A DNA stretch of 64,000 nt from Saussurea involucrata (GCA_033807775.1 CM066314.1:98186929-98250928); one strand, 5' to 3'; numbered from the stretch's first letter, positions 23,701 to 35,644 are shown. Notes: generated from the sequence alone by a model not told the origin. A program made the numbers and translations.

Positions 23701-25277
23701 CCTTGAACGACTAAGGTTTCTCCGCCTTGTAATGGTAACCTAACCGTCTTTTCAAAACAACTAACCTCAGCTCGGTGCTTAGACAACCAATCCATGCCTA
23801 TTACTACATCAAAACTCCCCAATTCAATTGGAATAAGATCAACACTAAACAGTTTATCCGCTAAATTCAAAGTACAACCTAAGATTACATCCTTAGCTTC
23901 TAATTCAAATCCATTAGCAACCTCAACAATATAAGCATTCGGCATTTTCTTAGATTCTAGATTGATCAAAGGCCTAAAATCTAACGAAACAAAACTCTTA
24001 TCGGCACCAGTGTCGAATAATACGGATGCATAATAATCGTTTAGAAGAAACGTACCTGTCACCACATTGGGGTCTCGACGTGCTTCTTCTGCTCCTATGA
24101 CAAATACCCTTCCTTGAGCTTGTCCTCCTTGGTTTCCCTGATTGGCTTGCCATGCTTGATACCCAGCGTTGTTATTGTTTGGTCCTCTTTTCAGCCTTGG
24201 GCAGACATTTCGGAAGTGATCCGGACTTCCGCACTCAAAGCATACCCTTCCTTCTTCCTTCACATTCTTTATCGTCTTACAAAATCGAGCTAAGTGACCC
24301 TTTTGCTTACAAATGCTACAGATGAGACAGGCTCCCTCATGATGCGAACCACATTGGTTGCACTTTGGGTGGGGTTTATTGTAACGTCCTACCTCCTTGG
24401 TATTCATCCCAAAGTTTCCCACTGCTTTCTTGTTTCCACTTGAACTACATCCAATTGCTTTTCCCGACTGATTCTCCGGCCTTCTCTTAATACCGACTCC
24501 TTTCTGAGTTAGAGTTCCTGCTCTGACCGCATCATGGGTCAAACTAGTTGCTAAGGCTACGGCGGCTTGGATCGTGGTCGGACTTGATGACTTAACCATT
24601 CCTCTGATCTCCGGGGTTAATCCATACAAATATCGGTCGATCCGTTTGCTCTCTGGGGTAACCATGTGAGGTACTAACTTCGCAAGTTCGTGAAAACGAG
24701 CGGTGTAGCGATCTATGCCCGAACCAACCATAGTAAGATCCCAAAGTTCAGCCTCTAATTTCTGAAACACGCTTTTGGGACAGTATTCCTCCATAAGCAA
24801 TTCCTTGAACTCAGTCCAGGTCAGTTTGTATGCATCTTCCCTTCCACGGGTCTGCACATGAATATTCCACCAAGTTAGAGCTCGCTTTTGCAATTGACAG
24901 GCCGCATACTCTACCATACGATCTTCCGAGCACTTACAGATATGAAGTACTGACTCCATATTATCAAACCATGAGAGTAGTCCTATAGCACCTTCCGTTC
25001 CATGAAACTCCTTGAGCTTACAAGTCATGAATGTCTTGTAGCTACATCCCCTATTGTCTTGAGTGTTATTAGGAGTTCCTCCTCCTACATTAACATTTCT
25101 TTGACTCTCATTAATACCCGCGGTAACTTGAGCTATGATGTTAGGTATCGCCTCTTGGATACCTTGAGCTATGATGTTAGGTATCGCCTCTTGGATACCT
25201 TGAGCTATGAGTTGGGCGATATCGGGGTTCGGATCAGGATTTCCTCCCGTGTGCCGTGTGGATCTTCGTGGTGGCAT
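20724..25277 (-). pseudogene. gag-pol: K gag-pol polyprotein with one in-frame TAG
   Basis: ATG 25277 (MPPRRSTRHTGGN). One frame of about 1,517 codons is broken only by TAG at 23229-23231, between IDDLFD and LQGATYF, probably a former Gln. Domains: retrotransposon Gag (LTWTEFKELLMEEYCP), two zinc knuckles (CSICKQKGHLARFC, CFECGSPDHFRNVC; about residues 300-350) and protease (LFDTGADKSFVS, about 420). Reverse transcriptase has FIDD about residue 760. RNase H starts VVYCDASHQGLG. Integrase has the HHCC finger (HPGADKMYKDLREYYWWPG) and core (TMDFITKLP, ISDRDSRFTS, HPQMDGQSERT). A GKR-like stretch is followed by a chromo-like tail (VHWNTRRGPEYTWERED). A 36-bp duplication lies near 25130-25200. 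Apart from the single stop the copy looks intact. Confidence 0.9.
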
Positions 25278-25581
25278 TTTTCTAAAACACAATTGCAAAA
25301 ATCGAGTTGATTAAAAATTTGAGTAATTAACGGCGGATGTTTTTGTAAAGAATACATTTGAAGTTTCGAAGTGTTGGAAAAATAATTGAATAAGTATTGC
25401 ACGTTTCACATATATAATTAAAACACAAAAATGCCTTTTCATTGAAGTCATTAATAATAGCCGTTTGATACAAAATTTCTGATGTGCATCGCACATCAAT
25501 ATAGAATTACAAACTGAGATTTAAGATTGAAATAACTAGAAATTAAAAAGTTCCATTTTCTAAATTTTTCCACCGTCCATG

Positions 25582-26166
25582 TCAGTATCCGCCCCGATGT
25601 ACTTCGATCGAAACCCATAACACCAATAGCGTCAATAGCATCACTACTACTATGCTCATTATCTCGGCTCGTAAAGCTATCCTCCGAGCTAGTTTCGCTC
25701 CGCTCACGGCTTCAGATGACATGTTGGTCAAAAGGTGGCTTAATTCCACTAGCTCGGTTATCACTTGACTCTGATGACTGACTCTTGTTTGACATCCGTG
25801 CAAGTCCATTGCCACGGCCCTAAAGCGTTGCTCTTCCGTCCAAGTCATGCCAGGCGCTCGGCTAATCGGCACTCCCTCGAACACTCGTGAACGTTCCGGT
25901 GCGTCTCGCTGATCAGACCTAAAAGACACTCGTCTAGGTATTGGCACGCTCTTCCTAGCGGTTTGCCTCGTACGTGGACCCCTAGGTGGCATCACTACCG
26001 GGATAGGTTGTGGAGGAGCCACAACCGGAGGCATCCTCGGCTCATCATAAGGGTCTCGTTCCACGTCGGACGTACGCTCACTTGATGGCGTGTAGGAAGG
26101 TTCCGAGCTCGATGATGATGACGACATGGTATTGCTGAAGTAAGAGTATGATGAGGATGTTGACAT
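25582..26166 (-). CDS. Small ORF upstream of K gag, with C-terminal membrane segment
   Basis: ATG 26166 (MSTSSSYSYFSNTMSS); about 194 codons. The N-terminal half is Ser/Pro-rich and low-complexity, then comes a basic stretch (RTRQTARKSVPIPRRVSFR). A probable helix (ITELVELSHLLTNMSSEAV) precedes a strongly hydrophobic segment near the C-terminus (IMSIVVVMLLTLLVLWVSI), followed by EVHRGGY-stop. It is co-oriented with gag, 305 bp upstream of it, in the K leader. An ORF before gag is known in Ogre/Tat-type gypsy elements but is not standard for Tekay-like ones. Function unknown; a tail-anchored membrane protein is the inference. Confidence 0.5.
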   Translation of the reverse strand: MSTSSSYSYFSNTMSSSSSSSEPSYTPSSERTSDVERDPYDEPRMPPVVAPPQPIPVVMPPRGPRTRQTARKSVPIPRRVSFRSDQRDAPERSRVFEGVPISRAPGMTWTEEQRFRAVAMDLHGCQTRVSHQSQVITELVELSHLLTNMSSEAVSGAKLARRIALRAEIMSIVVVMLLTLLVLWVSIEVHRGGY

Positions 26167-26477
26167 AGTGATACTGAAGTAAGAGTGTATAACATTACTA
26201 CCGCGCAAGATAAAGACTAAGCGTACTATACTATTGCATACTATAGGCAATAACTACGCTCCTACTAGGCATACAACGTGAAGCATCAAGTGTGAAAACA
26301 CACATCTTCCTAGTATATCCATTTCCGGTCTCGCATTACTCTTTCTTTAATTAAACATAGGTGATCACGCTTTGTTTAATTAAAGACAAATGATGCAATA
26401 CCCGAATTAGTTATACTAGCAACATGTTTAGCAAATTAAATGTTCATTCCCGTTTTTGGTTATAGTTGCAATTTTCC
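26167..26477. other. Gap between K and F1
   Basis: No gene seen. AT-rich sequence with TTTAATTAAA repeated near 26345 and 26375; it may be K leader or a remnant of the original locus. F1 homology begins at about 26478. Confidence 0.5.
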
Positions 26478-27390
26478 AAAGGAAAACCAAAAGATTAAAA
26501 GTTCTGAGCTTTCCGTGAAAATCTCTGAATTGGAAAATGTTTTGGAAAAGGAAAGAAAATATTTTGCGGAAAAGAAAAATCTCTTTGAAAAGGAAAGTAA
26601 AACCCTTAAAAAGAAAATTATGGAAATTTTTAAAGAGATTACTGATAAAAGAAAGTTTCTGGAAAAAGATTTTGAATCGGAACGCAAATATTTTGAAGAT
26701 GCGATTCTTATTCTTACCAAAAGATTATCTTGTTTATCAGCTGATATTATGAAGGATCGATTGATCAAATCTGATCTCCAAAAGAAATTTGATCTAATTT
26801 CTAAAGAGAAAAATGTTTTGATATACAAAGTCAAAGAACTTGAATACATCATTTTTGAATTTGATGTCTCTAAGCAGGCCAGTCATGATACTATCTTTCA
26901 GACTCCATTTGTTAAATCAAATGATTCTGAATACTCTTTTAAAACTGCTTCAAGTTCAAGTTTTAAAAACATTTCTTCTAAACAATTTAATAGATCAACT
27001 GATTTCTCAAATGTTCAGATTCGTTCAACAAATCTCTTCTATAATCCTCTGCTTGATAAATCAGATAACAAAACAAATGGGCCTACAGTTAATACTTCCA
27101 AACCTAAAGAAGTTCCAGTCTTCAAAAAGGTGAAGATGGAATGGAGAGTCAAAGGCACAACAGTTTCAAAGAAAGATGTACCAAAATCATCTGCTTCCAC
27201 ATCAAATGCCAAGAAGAACAATGCGCCGAAAGGTAAATCTTCTGCTAAACCTAATCCTATTCATTCTGTAAATCATCTAGTTAGGTTGGCACATAAGAAA
27301 ATTTGTTGTTCTTATTGTGGGTCAAATGATTTTGTGCATAAAGATTATACTTCTTATTGGTACGGTACTTACAGTATTCCTTTTAAGAAA
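26478..27390 (+). pseudogene. gag: F1 gag, left part, interrupted by F2
   Basis: From about 26478 the plus strand is homologous to F2 gag (SSELSVKISELENVLEKERK). There is a long charged coiled coil, a linker (VKMEWRVKGTTVSKKDV), then a zinc-finger-like CCSYCGSNDFVHKDY near 27310. The N-terminal part is missing at the K boundary. At 27386-27390 the bases AGAAA form the left target duplication of F2. The gene resumes at 33133 and ends at 33191. Where F2 has CAG|GTAAGT, F1 has CAGGCCAGT, so that candidate donor is absent. Confidence 0.85.
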
Positions 27391-27634
27391 TGTTAGAGCA
27401 TTGTTGTATTCAAGATTTACTGTAAAGTCAATGTACTGTATTAGTTGCTAATGCCTTTATACCTTGTATGTTATGGGTATAAATAGGTTTGTCTAGATCA
27501 TTAGCTAGTAAACTTTTGTGAACTTCTTGATCATTTGACATTTACACTTTAGAGATCAATATATGGATGACAAGTTCTCTCTAGATTCTCTCTCTACATC
27601 ATTCTTGATTTCTTGCTAGATTTGGGATTTCACA
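27391..27634 (+). repeat. 5' LTR of F2
   Basis: TGTTAGAGCATTG ... GGGATTTCACA, 244 bp. TATA box GGGTATAAATAGG lies near 27475. It is almost identical to 32889-33132. Confidence 0.95.
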
Positions 27635-27636
27635 TT

Positions 27637-27648
27637 TGGTATCAGAGC
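27637..27648 (+). other. Primer-binding site of F2
   Basis: TGGTATCAGAGC, two bases after the LTR, complementary to the 3' end of initiator tRNA-Met. Confidence 0.9.
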
Positions 27649-28089
27649 TAAACAGAAAATTCAAGCAGATCAAAGAGCAAATTGAAGATTTTTTACACTG
27701 TTCTTGAAGATTTCGGATCCTTCATTCATCACTGTTCATGATGATTTCTTACCCTTCATCGATTACTGTTCATCAAGAATCATCATCTTTTTCATTTTTT
27801 AATCTTTTGGATTGATTCTTGACATCATTGCACTCGATTTTCATCCCTGAACATCTTTAATTCAAGGATCTATACCAAAATCTGCACAGAATTTGCAGAT
27901 CTGATCATTTTATATCTGTTTTTGTTCGAAAACATTTTCTTACTATTTTGGATCATAATTCGATTAAATTGATCGAATTAGGATTTGTGATTAACTAAGA
28001 AAGTGTGTGGAATCAAATTTCGAACAAATCTGTGCAAATTTCATAACAATTGATCAAGAATTGAAAAGGTTATGGCTGATTTAGTGATT

Positions 28090-28580
28090 TTCGTGTTCGA
28101 AGTGCAGAATTCGGATCATTCTTGGTGAATTCGGATCATTCATACACAATTCGGATCATTCAAAGGGAATTCGGAGTGTTCTTGGCATCACAAGTATAGA
28201 ATTCGACTCAAGAAGCATTCGAATTGAGTTGAATTCGAACCCTTATGGATTCGAATTGAGTTGAATTCGAACCCTGTTAGATTCGAATTGAGAAGTTGTG
28301 GATTCATCTGAGTTGGTTTAATTTTCCAAGTAAAGAATTAGAACCAAGTTAAGTCCGAATTGAGTGAATTCGAACCTAGTTAAGTCCGAATTGGGTGAAT
28401 TCGAACCCAGTTAAGTCCGAATTGGGTGAATTCGAATCCTTCTTCATCCGAATTCATTGAATTCGAACCCTTCAGCATCCGAATTCATTGAATTCGAACC
28501 CTTCAGCATCCGAATTCATTGAATTCGAACCCTTATTCATTCGAATTCATTGATTTCGAATCCTTATTCATCCGAATTCT
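28090..28580 (+). repeat. Leader array of GAATTCGAA / TCCGAATTC motifs
   Basis: More than twenty GAATTC-cored words. In 28330-28580 they form tandem units of about 31 bp, such as GAACCCTTCAGCATCCGAAT followed by TCATTGAATTC. The array lies in the 5' untranslated leader between primer site and Gag ORF. A T-rich tract ending TTTTTTTTCAG (28868-28877), just before the start codon, looks like a splice acceptor, so a leader intron is possible. Confidence 0.8.
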
Positions 28581-28889
28581 TGTGATTTAACCAAAATATA
28601 TATATATATTTGAGAGTTTTTTGAGAAAAAAAAAGAATTGATTTGAATTCGAACCCTTGTGAGTTTTTTGAGAAAAATTTTTATTCCGAAATTTTTTCTA
28701 TAGTGTATTTCATACACTGTAAGAGCTTTTCAAGAAAAATTTTAATATAAATTTTTTTGTAGTGTATTTTCATACACTTTCTGCTTGATCTTCTGAACGA
28801 TCAATTTCTAGCAATATTTAAAGTTCTAGGTTTTTGGTAATTTTTCATCTAATTTTTTTTGTTAATTTTTTTTTCAGGATTTTATCAAG

Positions 28890-30656
28890 ATGTCTGACAT
28901 ACAGAATTTAAGTGGGAGAATATGGAGTCAGTTAGGAAAAGAGAGAAAATGGACTCTTTCTGAAGCTAAAGATGAGATCAAGCGTCTTGAAGGTTTTCTT
29001 CATAGATACATAAGACATTCTGATGAAGATGCAAGAAAAAAATACAAAGCTTATGTCTGAGAAAGCTTTATTAGAAGACAAAGTCTCTTCTCTTGAGTCC
29101 GAACTGAAAGATTTGAATGACAAAACTGTAGTGCTTGAAGTTACTCAAGAGAAAAATAAGTCACTTGAGATCACAACTCATCAAGATAACATAAAGGAGC
29201 TTCAAGGGAGTATAAAAGCATTAGAGGAAGAAAATGTTGATCTGAAAAGACAAATTTTAGACATTTCTTCTTCAAATGATAAACTTACTAAAAGAATAAC
29301 TGATCTTGAAGCTTATATTGCAGATCTTGAAGCAAAGAAAGACAACTCAAGTCTGCACGATCTAATCGGGAAACTTCAAGAGAAAGTATCAACTCTTCAA
29401 AATGAAAATGCTGATCTGAAGTTCAAGAGAACGGAGTGGAACATGCATTTACATGCTCAATTAAAAGAAGTTCGAGAGAAAAGAACAACGTTGGAAGGTG
29501 AAAACGTTGAATTGAAGAAGATGCTTTCAGAACGTGAAAGAGAGTCACTTTCTTCAATGAAAGTTCTTAAAGAAAAGGAAGTAATTGAGCTTAAATATAT
29601 AAAACTTTCAAAACAAATTTCTGATCTTGAGAAAGTTTTATTTTTAGAAAAAGAGAAGCTCGAAAAAGAAAGAGCTGTTTTTAAAACTGAATGCAAATCT
29701 TTTGAAATTAAAAGTTCTGAACTTTCCGTGAAAATCTCTGAATTAGAAAATATTTTGGAAAAGGAAAGAAAAGATTTCACGGAAAAGAAAAATCTCTTTG
29801 AAAAGGAAAGTAAAACCCTTAAAAAGAAAAATATGGAAATTTTCAAAGAGATTACTAATAAAAGAAATTTTTTGGAAAAAGATTTTGAATCGGAACGCAA
29901 ACATTTTGAAGATGCGATTCTTAATCTTACCAAAAGATTATCTGGTTTATCAGCGGATATTATGAAGGATCAATTGATAAAATCTGATCTCCAAAAGAAA
30001 TTTGATCTAATTTCTAAAGAGAAAAATGTTTTGATAAACAAAGTTAAGGAACTTGAAGACATCATTTTTAAATTTGATGTCTCAAAGCAGGTAAGTCCGA
30101 AAGTATCTTTCAGACTCCATTTGTTAATTCAAATGATTCTGAATGCTCTTTTAAAACTGCTTCAAGTTCGAGTTTTAAAAACATTCCTTCTAAACATATT
30201 AATAGATCAACTGGTTTCTCAAAAGATCAGATTCGTTCAACAAATCTCTTCTATAATCCTCTTTTTGATAAATCAGATAACAAAACAAAAGTGCCTAAAT
30301 ATAATACTTCCAAACCTGAAGAAGTTCCAGTCTTCAAGAGGGTGAAGATGGAATGGAGAGTAAAAGGCACAACAGTTCCAAAGAAAGAAGTGCCAAAATC
30401 ATCAGTATCCACATCAAATGCAAAGAAGAACAATGCGCCAAAAGGTAAATCTTATGCTAAACCAAATCCTATTCATTCTGTAAATCATCTGATTAGGTTG
30501 GCACATAAGAAAATATGTTGTTCTTACTGTGGATCAAATGATTTTTTACATAAAGATTATACTTCTTTTTGGTACGGTACTTATAGTATTCCTTCAAAGA
30601 GATCTACACCTGACCCACTAGGACCCAAGTGCCATTGGGTACCAAAATCAGCTTAA
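28890..30656 (+). pseudogene. gag: F2 Gag-like coiled-coil ORF
   Basis: ATG 28890 (MSDIQNLSGRIWSQLGKERK), shortly after the T-rich CAG. A frameshift lies in an A-run near 29035; the coil then stays open to about 30110 (long heptad-like ELENILEKERKDFTEKKNLF). A second frame change near 30090-30120 leads to the tail with CCSYCGSNDFLHKDY and the end WVPKSA-stop (30654-30656). The usual copia Gag body (UBN2) and the classical knuckle are absent: only the coiled-coil extension and the terminal finger remain. This matches the downstream half of E and C Gag. The second frame change coincides with a strong donor CAG|GTAAGT at 30091. Confidence 0.75.
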
Positions 30657-30668
30657 TCTGTTTTGTAG
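30091..30668 (+). other. Candidate intron in F2 gag
   Basis: Donor AAGCAG|GTAAGTCC (30091) and acceptor TCTGTTTTGTAG (ending 30668), phase 0 at the donor. The acceptor lies 11 nt after the gag stop, as in F1, G, C and E. Downstream sequence still aligns with the protease start (..ACACATGACTGA against the DSG region of C) but is frameless. Splicing is inferred. Confidence 0.5.
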
Positions 30669-32888
30669 GTTCTTCATGTGTTGTACTGATTTGTAGATGC
30701 ATACCACACACATGACTGAAAACAGAAGAGAAGCGGCGTATTTTTTTGAAGAATATTTGTACCATTAAGGGGGAGACAAAAGAATAATGGTTTCTAAACA
30801 TATCAGTTTAGGACCCGCACTTAAAAGATATTTTGGCTTCTGGACAAATCAGTTCAGGACCCGTACTTCAAAGACTAAGACTTCTAAACAAATCAGTTTA
30901 GAACTCACACTTCTCAGGTGATATCCTTAACTGTTACATCTTTCTGTTTCAAGGAACGTGGTGAAAGGTAACTTTGGATTATATTTTGCTTCTACTGATT
31001 TGAAAACTTGAATCTTTACAAATTTAATTCAATGAGATGAAATTTTCAATTTTCATTCAATGAATTAAATGTGTGCTAAAAGATGATTTTACAAGAATTT
31101 TTGTATTATCTAAGTTAGATTTGTTTCAACTCTCACCTCTGATATAAATCGAAAGGTCAGCAAAACATGAATGAAATTATGCTGAATGCTCAAAGTTATG
31201 TAAATCTGGACTTATATAGAATATAATGCTCAAAAAGCCTAAATGTCAGAATGATGGATGGAAATGAAAATATGGGAAAAGCGCTATGTTTTAGAACCAA
31301 GTGATTGAGATAAAATTGTTGCACTATCATTTAGTTTGAAAGTTTGTACCTGTGGCCTTTCTGGTTTGGGAGAGTAAGTCCTAAGGGGTGCTCGACACCT
31401 AGTCCCTAAGATCAACTGGTCTGGGATCGGCTGACCCAAATCCTGCAATAGAACCAGATAGAAAGCCATGTTCTACTGGTACAAATGGGTTTAAGATATA
31501 TCGATGTGGCCTTTCTGGTTTGGGAAATTAAGTTCTAAGGGGTGCTCGACACCTAGCACCTAAGGCCAACTGGTCTGGGATCTGCTAACCCAAATCCTTC
31601 TATAGAACCAGATATAAAGTCATGTTTAACGGTGTATCTTATTCTTACTAAACTTTTTGATCAAAAGATGCCAATGAGCACAAAATCAAAAGATGCCAAT
31701 GAGCACAAACTCAAAAGATGCCAATGAGCACAAAATCAAAAGATGCCAATGTGCACAAAATCAAAAGATGCCAAAGAGCACACATCTCTTGATACTTGGG
31801 GAAAATACAAAGTCGCAATAAACCCGTGAATTTGTGAAAATCCTGATTTTGGACAAATAGTGTGAGTAGAGAAGAGTATTCTTATATGTTTTAGAATTGC
31901 ATATGCTTTATGCTAATCATATTTCGCATGCCAGCAAACCAAATAGATTTGATAAAGGGGTTGACACTGAACGTTTATAACTTGATATACAATGATGACT
32001 TGTTCTTGAATCCAAACACATACATTTGATTTCAGTTGATTGAAAAATCTGTTCAATTTCATTAAGCTGAATTTCTTTTGTAAAGCTTTCAAATGATCAG
32101 ATGTTAGTAGTCATAAAATAAAATTCAATGAATTTTACTTTCCTTGTAAAATGCATTTTTACTACAATGTCAAATACTGAGTGTTATTGAAATATATGCA
32201 TACTTTCAGAGGAAGAAAACAAGTTACTCCAGAATTCTTACTTTGAGGGGGAGCAAGGTTATTCTCTAAGGAGGAGATTGTTAGCAATACTCAAAGACAC
32301 GACTGAAATTGAAAATGGTTTTCGATGATTATGATGCTCACCATCATCGAAAAAGGGGGAGAAAAGTTTAATTTCAATTTCATGTCAAAGAGTTTTCAAG
32401 TCAAAGATATTTCATGTCAAAGAACTTTCAAGTCAAAGATTCGTGAACAAAGACTGAAGATCAGGGGGAGAAGGATCATGTGAAGTCCAAATGTTGCTGA
32501 ATTTGGTTATCTTAGTTCTGAGTGGTTCTCGGAATGCGCTTACACCTAAAAGTTCAACAATGTGGATGGTTTCACATCTTTCTGATCCAAACTCTAATCG
32601 TTTCTGATTCATCTTGTTCCATGTTCAAGACTTGAAGACAATCTGTTGAAGATTGTATTGAAGAAGGTTGATTTTTTCAAAGAAAAAGACAATGACTTTT
32701 CATGTTTGTCTGAAGATTCTTCAAAGCTGAGTTCTTAAAGAGTGTCAAAGCATATAGTTCGCCGTGAACTAGTAGAGATAAAGCTATTTGAAGATGGTTT
32801 GATAGAGTGTCTGTTTGAGAAGATTGACTTTACAAAGAGCTGAAGACTGCTGTCATATTTTTTAAATCTTGAATCCAAAGGGGGAGAT
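30669..32888 (+). promoter_or_regulatory. F2 3' non-coding region
   Basis: No coding signal. It contains the two-unit hairpin repeat (31350-31625), five GATGCCAATGAGCACAAAAT repeats (31664-31785) and polypurine motifs near 30770, 32247, 32346, 32463 and 32880. A decoy GGAGGAGATTGTTAGC near 32272 imitates an LTR boundary. The last tract abuts the LTR. Confidence 0.85.
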
Positions 32889-33132
32889 TGTTAGAGCATT
32901 GTTGTATTCAAGATTTACTGTAAAGTCAATGTACTGTATTAGTTGCTAATGCCTTTATACCTTGTATGTTATGCGTATAAATAGGTTTGTCTAGATCATT
33001 AGCTAGTAACCTTTTGTGAACTTCTTGATCATTTGTCATTTACACTTTAGAGATCAATATATGGATGACAAGTTCTCTCTAGATTCTCTCTCTACATCAT
33101 TCTTGATTTCTTGCTAGATTTGGGATTTCACA
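32889..33132 (+). repeat. 3' LTR of F2
   Basis: 244 bp, three substitutions relative to the 5' LTR. It is directly followed by AGAAA and the continuation of F1 gag. Confidence 0.95.
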
Positions 33133-34338
33133 AGAAATCTACACCTAACACACTAGGACCCAAGTGCCGCTGGGTACCAAAATCTGCTTAATCTGTTTTG
33201 TAGGTTCTTCATGTGTCGTGCTGAATGTTACATATATACCACACACATGATTGAAAACAAAAGAGAAGCGGTGAATTTTTTTGAAAAGTATATGTACCAT
33301 TAAGGGGGAGCAAAGACTAATGCCTTCTAAACATCTCAGTTTAGAACCCATGCTTCAACGACTATGGCTTCTGAACAATTCAGTTCAGGACCCGTACTTC
33401 AAAGTCTAAGACTTCTAAACAAATCAGTTTAGAACTCATACTTCTCAGGTGATATCCTTAACTGTCACATCTTTTTGTTTCAAAGAACAAGTGGTGAAAG
33501 GTAACATTGAATTATGTTTTATTTCTATTGAATTTGAAAGTTTGAACCTTCACAAATTTAATTCAATGAAATGAAATTCTCAATTTTTCATTCAATGAAT
33601 AAAATGTGTGTCAAGGGAGATTTTACAAGTGTTTTTGTATTATCTGAGTTATATTTGTTTCATCTTTCACTTCTGAAATAAATCGAAAGGTCAGCAAAAC
33701 ATGAATAAAATTATGCTGAATGCTCAAAGTTATGTGAATCTGGACTTATATAGAATATAATGCTCAAAAAGCCTAAATGTTTGAGTGATGGATGGAAACG
33801 AAAATATGGGGGAAGCATTGTGTTTTTAGAACCAAGTGATTGTGATGCATCAAATAAACAAATAAAAATCATTTAGTTTGAAAGTTTTACCTGTGGCCTT
33901 TCTGGTTTGGGAGAGTAAGTCCTAAGGGGTGCTCGACACCTAGTCCCTAAGATCAACTGGTATGGGATCGGCTAACCCAAATCCTATTATAGAACAAGAT
34001 AGAAAGCCATGTTTTACTGGTACAAATGGGTTTAAGATATATCGATGTGGCCTTTCTGGTTTGGGAAATTAAGTTCTAAGGGATGCTCGACACCTAGCAC
34101 CTAAGGCCAACAGGTCTGGGATCTGCTAACCCAAATCCTGCTATAGAACCAGATAAAAAGTCATGTTTAACGGTGTATATTATTCTTACTAAACTTTTTG
34201 ATTAAAAGATGCCATTGAGCACAAAATCAAAAGATGCCAATGAGCACAAAATCAAAAGATGCCAATGTGCACAAAATAAAAGATGCCAATGTGCACAAAA
34301 TAAAAAGATGCCAATGCGCAAACATCTCTTGACACTTA
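33133..34338 (+). mobile_element. Element F1, right part
   Basis: Continues F1 gag after the target duplication, ends WVPKSA-stop (33189-33191) and shows TCTGTTTTGTAG at 33192-33203. The 3' non-coding region follows: a polypurine motif near 33303, the hairpin unit pair at 33893-34165 and GATGCCAATG repeats at 34203-34325. Homology stops at about 34338, before the polypurine cluster and LTR, so F1 is truncated on both sides. Confidence 0.85.
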
Positions 34339-35644
34339 AATTATATTTTTGTTAATTGTTTTAATTTAAATAGAAAAGAAGAAAAAACATGAAGATGAAG
34401 TGTCTTCTTCATCAAAAAGAAAGGCTGAAGATGAAATATTTTCATCGAAGAAAAGAAGAAAAGAAATGTATTATGATTATTCATTTTTTAAAATATTTAT
34501 ATATATTTAACAAAATGCATATTTTAATCATTTTGTTGTGAATATCAAATATGTTTATAGGTAAAAAGAAGAAGGATGTTAAAGAAAAGCATAAAGAAGG
34601 AGCAAGTGGTAGTAAGAAACAACAAAAGAAAGAAATACATCAAGATGTTACAAAGGAAAAAAAACACGAAGAAGGCAAGCCAAAGAAGCTGAAGAATATG
34701 TTTATAAAACACAGATCACTATCCATACGGTCAACTCCAAAAAACTTAATGCTGGTTACTAGAAAGATGAGAACGCCACAAATAAACTGCATAAAGGAGA
34801 TGGGATTTGGAACCATTTTAGATTTGAATATTGACTCTATACCATCTAAGCTAGCATACTACATAGTCGACAACTTTGATCCTGTTGATATGGTTATAAG
34901 AACAAGAAAAGGACCAATTCAGATTACAACTCAGGATGTTACTGATATGCTGGGATTAAAAGATGAAGGGATCGATATTAATACAATTCCGATAGATGTG
35001 GAATGGGATGGGATCGTTGAAGACTGAAGAGCACAGTTTGATAAAACTTTGATTAGACCAAAGGATGTTGTGAAGATGTTAAACGAATCAAACAGTACAG
35101 ATTGGAATTTCAAGATAGGTTTCGTTGTTCTATTTGTGAATACAATTGTTTCTTCAATGAAGATGGGTACATGCAATCTATCAATTCTTTCACATTTAGG
35201 AAAGAATTTAGAGTTCAAAAATGTGAACTGGTGTAAATATATAATAGATTGTGTGAAGGAAAGAAAGAGAGGATGGAAGAGGGAATCAAATGCCAGCTTC
35301 TACACTGGCGCAATAACTTTTCTGACGGTATGTAATCAACTTTAATATCTCTTTTTATTCAAGACTAATATGCTAGTTAGAATTTTCTTAAGTAAGCAAT
35401 ACATTCCTAATTCAGCATGAATAACTATCATAAACATGTTATTTAAATAGATAATGGATTGGCTTAAGCAAGAAATACATATCATTATTCATTATGGATC
35501 ACTATAATATGAATTGGATTAAGCATGGATATCTGCATTATCTAAACTATATGTTAAGGCATCATTTTATAGTTTAAATATTAATTTTGAATATCTTTCT
35601 TTATTCAGCTAAAACGTTGTTAACATGTTTGGGAGTAGTGATAT

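Larger units (their letters stand above)
17574..26477 (-). mobile_element. Element K: chromodomain-type gypsy element, 5' LTR missing
   Basis: In minus orientation: unassigned sequence (26477-26167), a small ORF (26166-25582), gag-pol (25277-20724), polypurine tract CCGGGGGAGAC (RC of 20691-20701) and a 3' LTR of 3.1 kb (20690-17574). No second LTR or primer site is present before F1 begins at about 26478, so the 5' end is truncated. The left edge cuts J gag. The long LTR and C-terminal chromo-like tail suggest the Tekay/Del group; that assignment is tentative. Confidence 0.88.
27391..33132 (+). mobile_element. Element F2: complete non-autonomous copia-derived element
   Basis: 5,742 bp with 244-bp LTRs, AGAAA duplications on both sides (27386-27390, 33133-33137), an initiator-tRNA-Met primer site and a terminal polypurine tract. 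The LTRs differ at three positions (about 1.2%), so insertion is recent. Inside is a 1.2-kb leader with a repeat array, one Gag-like ORF and a 2.2-kb non-coding 3' region. Pol is reduced to a trace of the protease start, so proteins must come from another element. It sits inside the sister copy F1. Confidence 0.93.
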
